Part shown: piece by piece, positions 15,090 through 23,619 of the stretch
How the letters are laid out: the number at the start of each line of letters is the position of its first letter
How positions within the stretch are numbered: the stretch's first letter is position 1
Assembly: GCF_900564145.1 (NCBI RefSeq)
Contig: NZ_UOOB01000001.1
Coordinates: 2,296,754 to 2,360,753 of the forward strand
Length of the DNA stretch: 64,000 nucleotides
From: Comamonas sp. lk
Lineage (GTDB): Bacteria; Pseudomonadota; Gammaproteobacteria; Burkholderiales; Burkholderiaceae_C
Reading direction: 5' to 3'
The notes under the pieces: generated by a model
Told to the model about the DNA's origin: nothing
The model's database searches: none
The model's input: only the letters and a program-made list of their open reading frames with translations
Translations under genes and position numbers: made by a program

Positions 15090-15952
15090 ACGGAATTACG
15101 TCTCTCAAACTCTATTGGAGACAGACCATCAGCAGACGAATGTCTGCGAATGGGGTTGTAGAACATTTCGATGTAGCTGAAGACATCGCTGTGCGCCTCT
15201 TGCCTCGTAGGATAGGTTTTTCTGCGGATGCGCTCCCGCTTAAGCAACTGAAAAAAACTTTCAGCAACTGCGTTGTCGTGACAGTTTCCTCGCCTGCTCA
15301 TACTCGATTGCAGGTTGTGGCTAGCAAGGAAGCGCTGCCATTCATGGCTTGTAAATTGGCAGCCTTGGTCAGAGTGCACGGTCACGGTATTGCATGGTCT
15401 TCTACGCCAGAGCGCCATATGCAATGCATCCAAGGGCAGCTGGGTATCAATGCGGCTACCTGTTGCCCAGCCAACAACTTGGCGTGAGAACAGGTCAATT
15501 ACCGTTGCCAGGTACAGCCACCCCTCATGAGTGCTGATATAGGTGATATCAGTCACCCAGACTTTGTTCGGAGCATGCACGGTGAACTGCTGCGATAGTA
15601 AGTTGGGAGCCACGACTGCTGGAGCACCTCCTCGCACACGAGGGCGTCGTCCGTAGCCTCGCTGAGCCTTTAATCCCTCACAGCGCAGCAGTCTTGCTAC
15701 CCGGTGCCTGCTGCAGGTCTCGCCTAAGTCACGCATGTCCAATGTCAACTTGCGGTAGCCATATACGCCACCGCTTTCTAGCCATGCCTGCTTTAGAAGG
15801 CCCAATAGACGCTGGTCATCGGCCGCACGTTGACTGAGCGGCCGAACCCTCCAAGCGTAGTAACCACTGGGGTGCAATTGCAGCACCCGGCACATGCGCA
15901 CAACGCTGTAAATCAACTGGTGCTTGGCAATGAAGGCGTACTTCAGTCGCAC
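15071..15952 (-). CDS. IS3-family transposase OrfB (DDE catalytic part)
   Basis: Catalytic half of the transposase. An HTH_21-type region is followed by the rve integrase core with the DDE residues: first Asp in VWVTDITYISTHEGW, second Asp in TVHSDQGCQFTS, and Glu in NAVAESFFQLLKRE, with the characteristic K/R seven residues later. All catalytic residues are intact, so the element may still be active. It lacks an independent strong start and is normally made by programmed -1 frameshifting from orfA, for which the A7G run in the overlap (CTAAAAAAAGC) is the likely slippery site. Confidence 0.92.
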   Translation of the reverse strand: MRLKYAFIAKHQLIYSVVRMCRVLQLHPSGYYAWRVRPLSQRAADDQRLLGLLKQAWLESGGVYGYRKLTLDMRDLGETCSRHRVARLLRCEGLKAQRGYGRRPRVRGGAPAVVAPNLLSQQFTVHAPNKVWVTDITYISTHEGWLYLATVIDLFSRQVVGWATGSRIDTQLPLDALHMALWRRRPCNTVTVHSDQGCQFTSHEWQRFLASHNLQSSMSRRGNCHDNAVAESFFQLLKRERIRRKTYPTRQEAHSDVFSYIEMFYNPIRRHSSADGLSPIEFERRNSVRLAAI

Positions 15953-16221
15953 TGGCGAGCGAAGTACGCCGCCGCTTTTTTTAGGATGTCACGCTCCTCG
16001 GTGACCCTTTTGAGTTCTGCTTTGATACGGCGTAATTCTTCGCTTTGACTGACTTGCTCCTGCCGCTGAGCTGCGGGGATTTGCTGCAGTCGAATCCACT
16101 TATACAGACTATGCGTGCTCACGCCTAAACGGCGTGAGACGTCGGCTGCGCTGTGGCCGTGTTCCAAGATTTGCTTGACGGCCTCAATCCTGAATTCTTC
16201 TGGGTAGCGTTGTGCGTTCAT
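15943..16221 (-). CDS. IS3-family transposase OrfA (helix-turn-helix)
   Basis: 92-residue protein with the HTH of the IS3 group: RYPEEFRIEAVKQILEHGH and ADVSRRLGVSTHSLYKWIR, followed by a leucine-zipper-like coiled coil (SEELRRIKAELKRVTEERDILKKA) used for multimerisation. It binds the terminal repeats and regulates transposition. The 3' end overlaps orfB by about ten bases within the frameshift window, so an OrfAB fusion is expected. Intact. Confidence 0.92.
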   Translation of the reverse strand: MNAQRYPEEFRIEAVKQILEHGHSAADVSRRLGVSTHSLYKWIRLQQIPAAQRQEQVSQSEELRRIKAELKRVTEERDILKKAAAYFARQCD

Positions 16222-16247
16222 ATGGACTCCTATTTGAACGGAAATAG

Positions 16248-16284
16248 GAGGCTGTGAACTATCTACAAAAAGTTGGTCGATTCA
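16248..16284 (-). repeat. IS3 element terminal inverted repeat, right
   Basis: Read on the minus strand it begins TGAATCGACCAACTTTTT and ends CAGCCTC, mirroring the left terminus with six mismatches. Confidence 0.85.
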
Positions 16285-16411
16285 GTCTGCGCAAGTACCG
16301 GACCTTGCTGGCTTTGAGCAAATCGTTCTGACGCAGAAGCAGAGGTATGGCTGGGCCAGACCTCTTGCCGAGGCATGATTTTTTTGTGAATGCAAAGCTG
16401 TCGCGGCTCGC

Positions 16412-16891
16412 TTATTTCTCCGGCATGGCCGAAGAATGGTGGCTGGTGATGAGCCACTGTTTGCCATCCCACTGATAGGTATAGGTGTAGCGCGCCTTCA
16501 CGACGGCACCGGTCTTGGCGAAGGTAAATGTATACAGCCCCACATCCACCGCAGTGTTGCAGCCTATCTGTATGGTTCTGGAGTCAATGCGCCCGAAGGG
16601 TTGGTTCTGCAGAAACAGCTTGAAATAGTCTTCCTTTTGAGCCGCATCAAGGCGCGGCGTATTGGAAATAGTGGGCAGCAAGACCGATTTGGGTGCGTAG
16701 TTGGCAACGACCTTGTGCACATCGCCCGTCTGCAGGGATTGATTCCAACGGTCAAAAAGTGCCGCGATTTCCTGCTCGTTGGTCGCTTTGCAGGTTTCCG
16801 TGCGCATCGCTGAGGGGCCTGGCGGCTGCGAGGCGCATCCGGCAAGCAAGGCGCTTGCAGCCAAAAACGGAACCATGAAAATTTTCCGCAT
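16412..16891 (-). CDS. SnoaL-like (DUF4440/SgcJ-type) lipoprotein
   Basis: Exported lipoprotein of 159 residues. Signal MRKIFMVPFLAASALLAGC has lipobox LLAGC. The mature part EIAALFDRWNQSLQTGDVHKVVANYAPKSVLLP, then FGRIDSRTIQIG and AVVKARYTYTYQWDGKQWLITSHHSS matches the SgcJ/EcaC branch of the NTF2-like fold, with the terminal 'W.I..HHSS.MPE' ending seen in that group. NTF2-like proteins bind small hydrophobic ligands or catalyse varied chemistry; no specific substrate can be read. It lies just outside the prophage remnant and seems monocistronic. Confidence 0.82.
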   Translation of the reverse strand: MRKIFMVPFLAASALLAGCASQPPGPSAMRTETCKATNEQEIAALFDRWNQSLQTGDVHKVVANYAPKSVLLPTISNTPRLDAAQKEDYFKLFLQNQPFGRIDSRTIQIGCNTAVDVGLYTFTFAKTGAVVKARYTYTYQWDGKQWLITSHHSSAMPEK

Positions 16892-17041
16892 AGAAACTCC
16901 TCATCGCTAGGGGAGGATCACTCTAGCTGCGGTGGCTGCAGGGTCAATACCCATCTGTGATGGGGCTGAAATGGCAGCCTTGAATTCAGGGCATTGCTGT
17001 GCTGCGGTAGCGGTGTCATGTTCGTACAAGGAAACCAGGCG

Positions 17042-17482
17042 CTACTGGCAATGCTCACGCCATAGCCCGGCTTTGCGCGCCCTGGCTTCAGTTTGGGCAA
17101 ATGCGTACTGACCACGCTCCTGAGGGCTTTGCGCGTCAGAATCGGCCTGGTTCCACTTGGCCATACCCTGTGTGAGCAATGCCAGCCCTATATCCAGCGT
17201 CTTCTGGGGTCCTGGAGCTTCGTCCGGCTTGATCCAGACGGAGCAGATTCGGTGATTTTCATGCTGATTGCCGTTGCAGCGCAGCTCGGCTTGCTTCATG
17301 TAGGCGAGTTGGCTGAGTGCTTCACGGGCGCGGTTGGCGAACCGCTGATTGCGCTCAGGCGTATCAAGGCCCTGCAGTCTTACCTGTATCTCCTCATACT
17401 GCCCTGCGTCCCCGCAGCGGGCAGTCAGAGTGCGGCCGTCCGAGATGGCGATGACGAGGCAAGTGAGTGTGGCTGCGAGCAT
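17042..17482 (-). CDS. Thermonuclease-like (SNase) exported protein, metal site altered
   Basis: Staphylococcal-nuclease-fold protein of about 146 residues with a short hydrophobic N-terminus (MLAATLTCLVIA) that probably serves as export signal. The OB-fold core is visible: VRLQGLDTPERNQRFANRAREAL contains the conserved Arg and the Asp/Glu of 'R-L-x-x-x-D-x-P-E'. The first loop reads ISDGRTLTAR, where the family has DGDT: the second Asp, a calcium ligand in S. aureus nuclease, is Arg. Catalysis may be lost or different. A TTG five codons upstream is an alternative start. Two Cys pairs may stabilise it outside the cell. Confidence 0.8.
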   Translation of the reverse strand: MLAATLTCLVIAISDGRTLTARCGDAGQYEEIQVRLQGLDTPERNQRFANRAREALSQLAYMKQAELRCNGNQHENHRICSVWIKPDEAPGPQKTLDIGLALLTQGMAKWNQADSDAQSPQERGQYAFAQTEARARKAGLWREHCQ

Positions 17483-17598
17483 GGGCGGACGGCGCAATTG
17501 AAGTTTCTATCCTGCCCATGATAGGAGCACGCGAAGAAGCCAGCAGAATTTGACCAGACCGGGTTTTGATGAATGTGGCTTTGGCCGCAGCGTCGGAC

Positions 17599-17635
17599 AA
17601 AAAAGCCTGCTACTGAAAAAGTAGCAGGCTTTTTA
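17599..17635. terminator. Strong bidirectional terminator
   Basis: AAAAAAGCCTGCTACT and AGTAGCAGGCTTTTT form a 12-bp-plus stem with a GAAA-type loop and tracts on both sides. It insulates the nuclease gene from the acyl-CoA dehydrogenase operon. Confidence 0.92.
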
Positions 17636-17679
17636 CGTATGCTGGACGGACAGCAGGATGCTGCCGCCTGCGGCTGGGG

Positions 17680-18954
17680 TCAGCCGCCGCGCGTGACGGG
17701 TACTTGGGCGTCCTGGCCGTAGCTGCCGTACTTGCCCAGCTCCCACTTGGCGATGGCGTTGCGGTGCACTTCATCGGGGCCGTCGGCAAAGCGCAAGGTA
17801 CGGGCGTTCGCATAGGCGTAGGCCAGAGGGAAGTCGTCACACATGCCGCCGCCGCCATGTACTTGCATGGCCCAGTCGATGACCTGACAGGCCATGCTGG
17901 GGGCGACCACCTTGATCATGGCGATTTCGGTACGGGCGACCTTGTTGCCGGCCACATCCATCAGCCATGCGGCTTTCAGCGTCAGCAGGCGGGCCATGTC
18001 GATCTTGCAGCGGGCTTCGGCAATGCGTTCCTGCGTCACCGTCTGCTGGGCCACGGTCTTGCCAAAAGCAGTGCGCGAGGAGGCGCGCTTGCACATCAAC
18101 TCCAGTGCTCGCTCGGCCAAGCCGATCAGGCGCATGCAGTGGTGGATGCGACCTGGGCCGAGGCGACCTTGGGCAATTTCAAAGCCGCGTCCCTCGCCCA
18201 GCAGGATGTTGGACACGGGCACGCGCACATTGTCGAAATACATCTCTACGTGGCCATGGGGGGCATCGTCGTAGCCGAACACATTCAAGGGGCGCACGAT
18301 GCGTATGCCCTTGGCGTCTGCCGGTACCAGCACCATGCTTTGCTGCGAGTGCTTGGCCGCTTCAGGGTCGGTCTTGCCCATGGTGACAAACACAGAGCAG
18401 CGTGGATCGGCGGCGCCGGAAATCCACCACTTGTGGCCGTTGATGACGTATTCGTCGCCCTGGCGCTCGATGCGTGTGCCGATGTTGGTGGCATCGCTGG
18501 AGGCGACGTCGGGTTCCGTCATGGCGAAGGCCGAGCGGATCTTGCCTTCCAGCAAGGGCTTGAGCCAGCGCTCTTTATTGGCTTCATCGCCGTAGCGGGC
18601 GATGGTTTCCATATTCCCGGTGTCGGGAGCCGAGCAATTGAAAACCTCTGAGGCCCATGGCACACGGCCCATGATTTCTGCCAGCGGTGCGTATTCCTGA
18701 TTGGTCAGGCCTGCGCCGTGATAGCCCGAGGCTTCGGCACTGTCCACGGGCAAAAACAGATTCCACAAACCGGCAGCCTGGGCTTTAGGTTTGAGCTTTT
18801 CAATGGTCTGCAGCGCAGTCCAGCGCTTGCCCGCCGCCGTGTTGGCCGCCAGCTCCTCCGAGTAGTCTTTTTCGGAGGTATAGATATGCTCATCCATGAA
18901 CTTGAGCAGACGTTGCTGCAAATCCTTGGTCTTGGGTGAGTAGTCGAAATCCAT
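17680..18954 (-). CDS. Acyl-CoA dehydrogenase (ACAD10/11-like branch)
   Basis: FAD-dependent oxidation of an acyl-CoA to the enoyl-CoA, passing electrons to ETF. The 424-residue chain starts [19 protein letters not shown]. The mid-domain FAD/substrate motif [16 protein letters not shown], the second FAD region [19 protein letters not shown], and the C-terminal helical part with [12 protein letters not shown] and [19 protein letters not shown] are typical. The catalytic base position falls in the [16 protein letters not shown] block. The phosphotransferase gene ends 50 bases upstream; such pairs mimic the fused eukaryotic ACAD10/11, in which the kinase domain phosphorylates 4-hydroxyacyl-CoAs before the dehydrogenase part acts. 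A long upstream open frame is rejected. Confidence 0.93.
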   Translation of the reverse strand: MDFDYSPKTKDLQQRLLKFMDEHIYTSEKDYSEELAANTAAGKRWTALQTIEKLKPKAQAAGLWNLFLPVDSAEASGYHGAGLTNQEYAPLAEIMGRVPWASEVFNCSAPDTGNMETIARYGDEANKERWLKPLLEGKIRSAFAMTEPDVASSDATNIGTRIERQGDEYVINGHKWWISGAADPRCSVFVTMGKTDPEAAKHSQQSMVLVPADAKGIRIVRPLNVFGYDDAPHGHVEMYFDNVRVPVSNILLGEGRGFEIAQGRLGPGRIHHCMRLIGLAERALELMCKRASSRTAFGKTVAQQTVTQERIAEARCKIDMARLLTLKAAWLMDVAGNKVARTEIAMIKVVAPSMACQVIDWAMQVHGGGGMCDDFPLAYAYANARTLRFADGPDEVHRNAIAKWELGKYGSYGQDAQVPVTRGG

Positions 18955-19004
18955 GAATGCTCCTTTTGTTGTTGGAGGTTGAAGTGGCGTGGTGGTGGAA
19001 AAAA

Positions 19005-20090
19005 TCAGCTTCGCTGTGCAAATGACCAGGCCAGCTCGGCCATGGGGCGGGCCGTGTCGCCCGAAGCCTTGGCCTGGGCGCTGGAGGCCGTGCCAGCTTC
19101 GACGCGCTTGGCAATGCCTTGCAAGATGGCGGCAATGCGGAACATGTTGTAGGCCAGGTAGAAATTCCAGTCCTGGTGCAGCGCCGCCACATCGGCCACG
19201 CCAGCGCGCTGGCAGTAGCGCTGTATGTATTCCTTCTCGCTGGGAATGCCCAGCGCGGCGATATCCAGGCCGGCAATGCCCCGACCCAGGGCGGTGGGGA
19301 TGTGCCAGCTCATGCAGTGGTAGCTGAAATCGGCCAGCGGGTGGCCCAAGGTCGACAGCTCCCAGTCGAGTACGGCAATCACGCGTGGCTCGGTAGGGTG
19401 GAACATCAGGTTGTCCAGGCGGTAGTCGCCGTGAACGATGGAGACTTGGCTCTCGTCCTTGGCGCTGGCAGGCATGTGGGCCGGCAGCCATTGCATGAGT
19501 TTGTCCATCTCGGGGATGGGCTGGGTGACGGAGGCCACATACTGCTTGCTCCAGCGCCCGATCTGGCGCTCGAAGTAATTGCCGCTCTTGCCGTAGTCGG
19601 CTAGGCCGCGTTCGGCAAATTTCACGCTGTGCAGTGCCGCAATCACGCGGTTCATTTCGTCATAGATCGCAGCGCGTTCGGCAGGCGTCATGCCGGGCAG
19701 AGACTGATCCCAGAGCACGCGGCCCTGCATGAACTCCATGATGTAGAAGGCGCGGCCGATGATGGCTTCGTCCTCGCACAGCGCATACATATGGGGCACG
19801 GGCACATCGCTGTCCGCCAGGCCTTTCATTACCCGGTACTCGCGCTCTATGGCATGGGCCGAGGGCAGCAGCTTGGCGACGGGGCCCGGCTTGGCGCGCA
19901 TCACATAGTTCTTGCCGGGCGTGATCAGCTTGTAGGTGGGGTTGGATTGCCCGCCATTGAACATCTCCACCTGCAGCGGCCCTTCAAAGCCCTCCACATG
20001 CTGGCTCAGCCAGGTGCTCAGTGCCGCCGTATCGAAAGTATGTTGCTCGGTGACTGGGCGGGTGCCGACAAAATGATCAAAAGTGCTCAT
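19005..20090 (-). CDS. Phosphotransferase family protein (APH/ACAD10-11 kinase-like)
   Basis: Kinase-fold enzyme of 361 residues of the aminoglycoside/choline phosphotransferase superfamily. Seen: a substrate loop [12 protein letters not shown], the [12 protein letters not shown] helix with the ATP-salt-bridge Glu, the Brenner catalytic motif [17 protein letters not shown] (HxDxxxxN), and the metal-binding [16 protein letters not shown]. In ACAD10/11 the homologous domain phosphorylates 4-hydroxy acids or acyl-CoAs. The adjacent acyl-CoA dehydrogenase gene supports the same role, catabolism of 4-hydroxy-acids, though drug modification cannot be excluded. MPM start two codons earlier is also possible. 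Confidence 0.9.
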   Translation of the reverse strand: MSTFDHFVGTRPVTEQHTFDTAALSTWLSQHVEGFEGPLQVEMFNGGQSNPTYKLITPGKNYVMRAKPGPVAKLLPSAHAIEREYRVMKGLADSDVPVPHMYALCEDEAIIGRAFYIMEFMQGRVLWDQSLPGMTPAERAAIYDEMNRVIAALHSVKFAERGLADYGKSGNYFERQIGRWSKQYVASVTQPIPEMDKLMQWLPAHMPASAKDESQVSIVHGDYRLDNLMFHPTEPRVIAVLDWELSTLGHPLADFSYHCMSWHIPTALGRGIAGLDIAALGIPSEKEYIQRYCQRAGVADVAALHQDWNFYLAYNMFRIAAILQGIAKRVEAGTASSAQAKASGDTARPMAELAWSFAQRS

Positions 20091-20350
20091 GGGCATTCAG
20101 TCCTGTGTTTTTTGAAGTGGTTCGGCCATGCGGCAGCCGCGGCCGCTGGCAAAGCGGGCGCCGGGAAGGCTGCTTGGAAAAAGAGGACGGCGCGGAGCTG
20201 CGATAAAGAGCAGCTGCGCCTGGCCGGTGACAGACTTGGTGCAGCGGCGGTGCCGGCTGCTCAAGTCAGAGAGAGAAAAGAGGGATGCGCCACAGATCGG
20301 TGCTGTGAGACTGCGGCGCTGCCTGCCGGACGGCAGGTGTGGTGAAGATT

Positions 20351-21070
20351 TCAGTTGTCCGTGTCGGCAATGCGCAGCAAGGTATCGCGATCGCGCACCA
20401 CCAGACCGCCCGGCTCGATGCGAATCACTTCCTCGCGTTCCATGGATTTGAGTTCCTGGTTCACGCGCTGGCGTGAGGCGCCCAGCAGCTGTGCCAGCTC
20501 TTCCTGTGCCAGATGCAGACCGATGCGCACCTCGCTGCTGTCCGAGAGACTGGTCACGCCATAGCTGCGAGTCAGGTGCAGCAATTGCTTGGCCAGGCGT
20601 GCACGCAGCGGCAAGGTGTTGAGATCTTCCACCAGGCCGTAGAGCTGGCGTACGCGGCGAGCATTGAGGCGCAAAATGGCTTCGGAGAACTCCACATGCA
20701 GCGCCAGAATGCGCTTGAAGTCGGGCTTGGAGACGCACAGCAGCGTGGTCTCGCCATGTGCATATGCATCGTGCGTGCGCTTGTCGCCATCCAGAATTGC
20801 CACATCGCCAAACCAGATACCCGGCTCCACATAGGTCAGCGTGATCTGCTTGCCCGTGATGGAGGTGGAGCTGACCCGCACCGCGCCCTTGGCGCAGGCG
20901 ATCCATTCCTCCGGCGGTTCGCCGCGTGCGCAGATGAGCGAGCCATCTTTGTATCGTTTGACGTAGGCGCATCGAAGAATGTCGTGACGCAGCGAAGGTG
21001 AGAGGGAAGAAAACCAGCGACCTGAGTTGATCGCTTCACGTTCTTCGATAGTAAGAATCGGGTCGTCCAT
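20351..21070 (-). CDS. Crp/Fnr family transcriptional regulator
   Basis: 239-residue regulator with an N-terminal cyclic-nucleotide-binding-type barrel (ICARGEPPEEWIACAKGAVRV, EPGIWFGDVAILDGDKRTHDAYA), a long dimer helix (FSEAILRLNARRVRQLYGLVED) and a C-terminal winged helix (AQEELAQLLGASRQRVNQEL) in which SRQRV is the recognition helix. It lacks the N-terminal Cys cluster of FNR, so it is more like Crp or the EFC1-type group; the effector is unknown. The barrel sequence EERIAC-like and the 'FGDVAILDG' segment resemble Burkholderiales homologues. It is transcribed toward the phosphotransferase/dehydrogenase genes and may regulate them. Confidence 0.9.
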   Translation of the reverse strand: MDDPILTIEEREAINSGRWFSSLSPSLRHDILRCAYVKRYKDGSLICARGEPPEEWIACAKGAVRVSSTSITGKQITLTYVEPGIWFGDVAILDGDKRTHDAYAHGETTLLCVSKPDFKRILALHVEFSEAILRLNARRVRQLYGLVEDLNTLPLRARLAKQLLHLTRSYGVTSLSDSSEVRIGLHLAQEELAQLLGASRQRVNQELKSMEREEVIRIEPGGLVVRDRDTLLRIADTDN

Positions 21071-21385
21071 GGCCTGTCTTATGTGTGACTGAATACCGGC
21101 CCATTGTCGCGTGTGGGACCGGCTGTGATGGGGTCGTCCGCCTCAGGGTTGTCACCTGTGCGTCCATACCTGCTGCAAGCAGGGCTTGCGTCGCTTCGGA
21201 AAATGCGTAAGCCCTGCAGTATGCGTGCTCCAAGCCAGAAAAAAGCCCGCAGATATCGCGTGCATTCATGAGCGATTCATGAGCTAGCGTGTCTGATACC
21301 GCAGGCTCAGGCCGAGAGCGCCACGGCGGTGCAGCTTATGGCATCCGCATGGCTTGCGAGCCATGGTTTGTGGTTTACACAAAAA

Positions 21386-21426
21386 AATAGCTGCTAGCGC
21401 TTATGGAATATGCGCCGGCAGCTATT
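21386..21426. repeat. Dispersed palindromic repeat (AATAGCTGC family)
   Basis: Imperfect palindrome with arms AATAGCTGC and GCAGCTATT around TAGCGCTTATGGAATATGCGCCG, just after thiE on the minus strand. Similar degenerate units lie at several gene ends in the window, so this is a REP-like family, perhaps also acting as terminator. Confidence 0.6.
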
Positions 21427-21445
21427 GATTTGGGAGTTGGAAGCC

Positions 21446-22387
21446 TCAGGTCGTGGCTTGCATGCGCTCCATCAGATGCTGTGCCGTGGCTTCCGGGTCG
21501 GGGGCATTGACCAGCGCCCGCACCACGGCGATCGAACCCACGCCTGTGGCGCGCACGGCAGGGAACAGATCGGCCGAAATGCCGCCAATGGCCACCAGCG
21601 GGTATTGCTGCATCAGGCGCACATAGGCGGCCAGGCGCGACAGGCCTTGCGGAGCCGTGGCCATTTTCTTGAGTGTGGTGGGAAACACCGCACCCAGGGC
21701 GATATAGCTGGGTTGCACGGCGTGGGCACGCACCATTTCGGCGTAGCCGTGGGTGGAGACACCAAAGCGTGTGCCCGAGCGGCGAATGGTTTCGAGGTCG
21801 GCCTTGGCAATGATGTCCAGGTCTTCCTGGCCCACATGAATGCCGTAGGCACCTGCCTCTAGCGCGGCCTGCCAGTGGTCGTTGATGAACAGCAAGGCGC
21901 CCGTGCCCTGCACGGCTGCAACGGCGGCTTTCACTTCGCGCAGCACGGCGGCCTGGTCGTCAGACTTGAAACGCAGCTGTACCGTAGGCACTCCGGCGCG
22001 GGCCATGCGGCCCACCCATTCGGCAGTCGGCAGCACGCCATACAGGCCTAGCGCGCGGGGGCAGCTGGCATAGGCCAGGGTCGGATCGGCGCCGGACAGA
22101 CCGAAGTCGCGCGAATCATCGGGCCAGTGCGTGGCGTCGAACTGGCCGCTGCGCTCGCCCTGGCGCTGCCAGGCCTGGGCCAATGTCTCAGCATCCACGG
22201 CAATAAAGCCCAGCGCGCTGCAGGCTTGCAGAGCCGCCAGGTAGGCGGGTTCCTGGCGCAGGGCGGCCGGCATGGGTTGAGGCGTCAGCTCGACCGAGTT
22301 GGCATCGTGGTGCAGTCGCGCGCCAAAGCTCTCGCTATGCCGGGCCATGATGCCTTGCGCCATGGCCTTGATTTCGGAGGCGTTCAT
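21446..22387 (-). CDS. thiE: Thiamine phosphate synthase with N-terminal extension
   Basis: Joins HMP pyrophosphate and thiazole phosphate to give thiamine monophosphate. The TIM-barrel part from about residue 110 carries VQLRFKSDDQ, ALLFINDHWQAALEAGAYGIHVGQEDL, SYIALGAVFPTTLKK, and PLVAIGGI, which match ThiE (the usual QLR.K, NDr.dlA, G.HlGQ.D, GpvF.T.tK, AIGGI). At 313 residues it is about 100 longer than standard ThiE; the N-terminal third (SIEL-type NSVELTPQPMPAALRQEP, ALGFIAVDAETLAQAW) is not ThiE-like, a feature seen in other Comamonadaceae. Last gene of the riboswitch-controlled thiO-thiS-thiG-thiE group; thiG ends two bases upstream. Confidence 0.93.
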   Translation of the reverse strand: MNASEIKAMAQGIMARHSESFGARLHHDANSVELTPQPMPAALRQEPAYLAALQACSALGFIAVDAETLAQAWQRQGERSGQFDATHWPDDSRDFGLSGADPTLAYASCPRALGLYGVLPTAEWVGRMARAGVPTVQLRFKSDDQAAVLREVKAAVAAVQGTGALLFINDHWQAALEAGAYGIHVGQEDLDIIAKADLETIRRSGTRFGVSTHGYAEMVRAHAVQPSYIALGAVFPTTLKKMATAPQGLSRLAAYVRLMQQYPLVAIGGISADLFPAVRATGVGSIAVVRALVNAPDPEATAQHLMERMQATT

Positions 22388-22389
22388 GC

Positions 22390-23193
22390 TTATTCCTGAT
22401 GCCAGAAGGGCGTGCCCAGCACCGGCGTGCTGGGTTGAGCGGCGGTCTGCTCGGCCATGGCGCCGGCGCGGTAGGCGGCGTGACCGGCATTGACGGCATC
22501 CGAGAACGCGCCGGCCATGGCCACGGGGTCTTCAGACAAGGCAACGGCGGTGTTGAGCAGCACGGCGTCATAGCCCCATTCCATCACCGAGCAGGCGTGG
22601 GAGGGACGGCCCAGGCCGGCATCCACAATCAGTGGCACCTTGAGGCGCTCGCGCAGCATCTGCATGGCATAGGGATTGACAGGGCCACGGCCCGTGCCAA
22701 TGGGCGCGGCCCAGGGCATGACGGCCTGGCAGCCCACGTCCACCAGCTTCTGGCACAGCACCAGATCGTAGGTGGTGTAGGGCAGAACCTGGAAACCGTC
22801 CTTGATCAGGATGGAGGCTGCTTCGACCAGATTGAGCGTATCGGGCTGCAGCGTGTAGTCGTCGCCGATCAGCTCCAGCTTGATCCAGGGGGTGTCGAAC
22901 ACCTCGCGCGCCATCTGGGCCGTGGTCACGGCTTCCTGGATCGTCATGCAGCCGGCTGTGTTGGGCAGCACGGGCACGTTGAGTTTGCGCAGCAGCTCCC
23001 AGAAGCTGGCACCGGTTTCGGCTGCGTTGCTGCCCTGGCGGCGCAGCGAGGCGGTGACCATGGCCGGCTTGGAACGGGCCACGGCCGCTTCCAGAATCGC
23101 CGGCGAGGGGTAACGCGAAGTGCCCAGCAGTAATCGGCTTTCAAAACGCTGGCCGTACAGAACCAGGGCGTCGTCGTTGGTTTTTGTATTCAT
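22390..23193 (-). CDS. thiG: Thiazole synthase ThiG
   Basis: Builds the thiazole phosphate ring from deoxyxylulose phosphate, dehydroglycine and ThiS thiocarboxylate. Typical features: LLLGTSRYPSPAILEAAV, the Schiff-base Lys in WIKLELIGDD, PNTAGCMTIQEAV, and the phosphate-binding AAPIGTGRGP and GLGRPSHACSVMEWGYDAVLLNTAVALSEDPV. The 267-residue length agrees with the family. It is followed by thiE with only two bases between and preceded by thiS, consistent with one mRNA under the TPP riboswitch upstream of thiO. Confidence 0.97.
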   Translation of the reverse strand: MNTKTNDDALVLYGQRFESRLLLGTSRYPSPAILEAAVARSKPAMVTASLRRQGSNAAETGASFWELLRKLNVPVLPNTAGCMTIQEAVTTAQMAREVFDTPWIKLELIGDDYTLQPDTLNLVEAASILIKDGFQVLPYTTYDLVLCQKLVDVGCQAVMPWAAPIGTGRGPVNPYAMQMLRERLKVPLIVDAGLGRPSHACSVMEWGYDAVLLNTAVALSEDPVAMAGAFSDAVNAGHAAYRAGAMAEQTAAQPSTPVLGTPFWHQE

Positions 23194-23293
23194 GATTTGT
23201 CTTTATCTTGGATCTGCAAGCCACTGCACAGGCATGGCCTGAGTGAGAGGCCCTGGGCAAGCGCTGCAGCGCAGCGACTCTGGCGAACTTTTT

Positions 23294-23491
23294 TCAACCG
23301 CCAGTGACTGGGGAGATGACTTCCATCTTGTCGCCATCATGAAGTGCCAGCGCCTCGTAGCGGGCCTTGGGCACAAAAAGGGTGTTGACGGCCACGGCAA
23401 ACGGCGGTGTGGCCTGCAGTTTTTCCAGCGCATAGGCCACGGTGGCCGCTGCGGGCAGTTCATGGGGATGCTGGTTGATGGTGATTTTCAT
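23294..23491 (-). CDS. thiS: Sulfur carrier protein ThiS
   Basis: 65-residue ubiquitin-fold protein MKITINQHPHELPAA... ending in the required diglycine (VISPVTGG), whose carboxylate becomes the thiocarboxylate that donates sulfur to the thiazole. The hydrophobic patch FAVAVNTLFVPKARYEALALHDGDKMEVI is typical. An in-frame ATG three codons upstream exists; further extension is unlikely. About 100 bases separate it from thiG. Activation by ThiF/ThiI-type enzymes must be encoded elsewhere. Confidence 0.95.
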   Translation of the reverse strand: MKITINQHPHELPAAATVAYALEKLQATPPFAVAVNTLFVPKARYEALALHDGDKMEVISPVTGG

Positions 23492-23619
23492 GGCGGTCAT
23501 CGGAGTCAATGCATTCTTTTCTAAGGCAGGGCGCAAAGTTACGCCTTGTGGCTCAAATTCTTGTGTATGCCCAGGTTGTTTGTGCTGTGCACCAAAGTCA
23601 GGGCTGGTGTGACAGGCGT

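Larger units (their letters stand above)
15053..16284 (-). mobile_element. IS3-family insertion sequence, 1232 bp
   Basis: Complete IS3-type element with overlapping orfA and orfB. Terminal inverted repeats of 37 bp match at about 31 positions, both starting TGAATCGACCA and containing TAGATAG and CAGCCTC. The adjoining bases are CCT on the left and GTC on the right, so no 3-4-bp target duplication is visible. It marks the right end of the recognisable prophage remnant. Confidence 0.9.

Noticed and set aside
13000-17700. Search for a second copy of the tRNA-Arg 3' end as attR
   Set aside because: No stretch matching TTCGATCCCTGTCGGGCAG was found by eye in the prophage or just beyond the IS.
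17680-19491. 600-codon form of the acyl-CoA dehydrogenase
   Set aside because: The upstream third is antisense-like and overlaps the phosphotransferase gene; homology starts exactly at the [10 protein letters not shown] methionine.
20097-20350. Frame extending from the Crp gene region into the gap before the phosphotransferase
   Set aside because: Arg/Ala-rich translation without any motif; the 254-base gap has no convincing gene.
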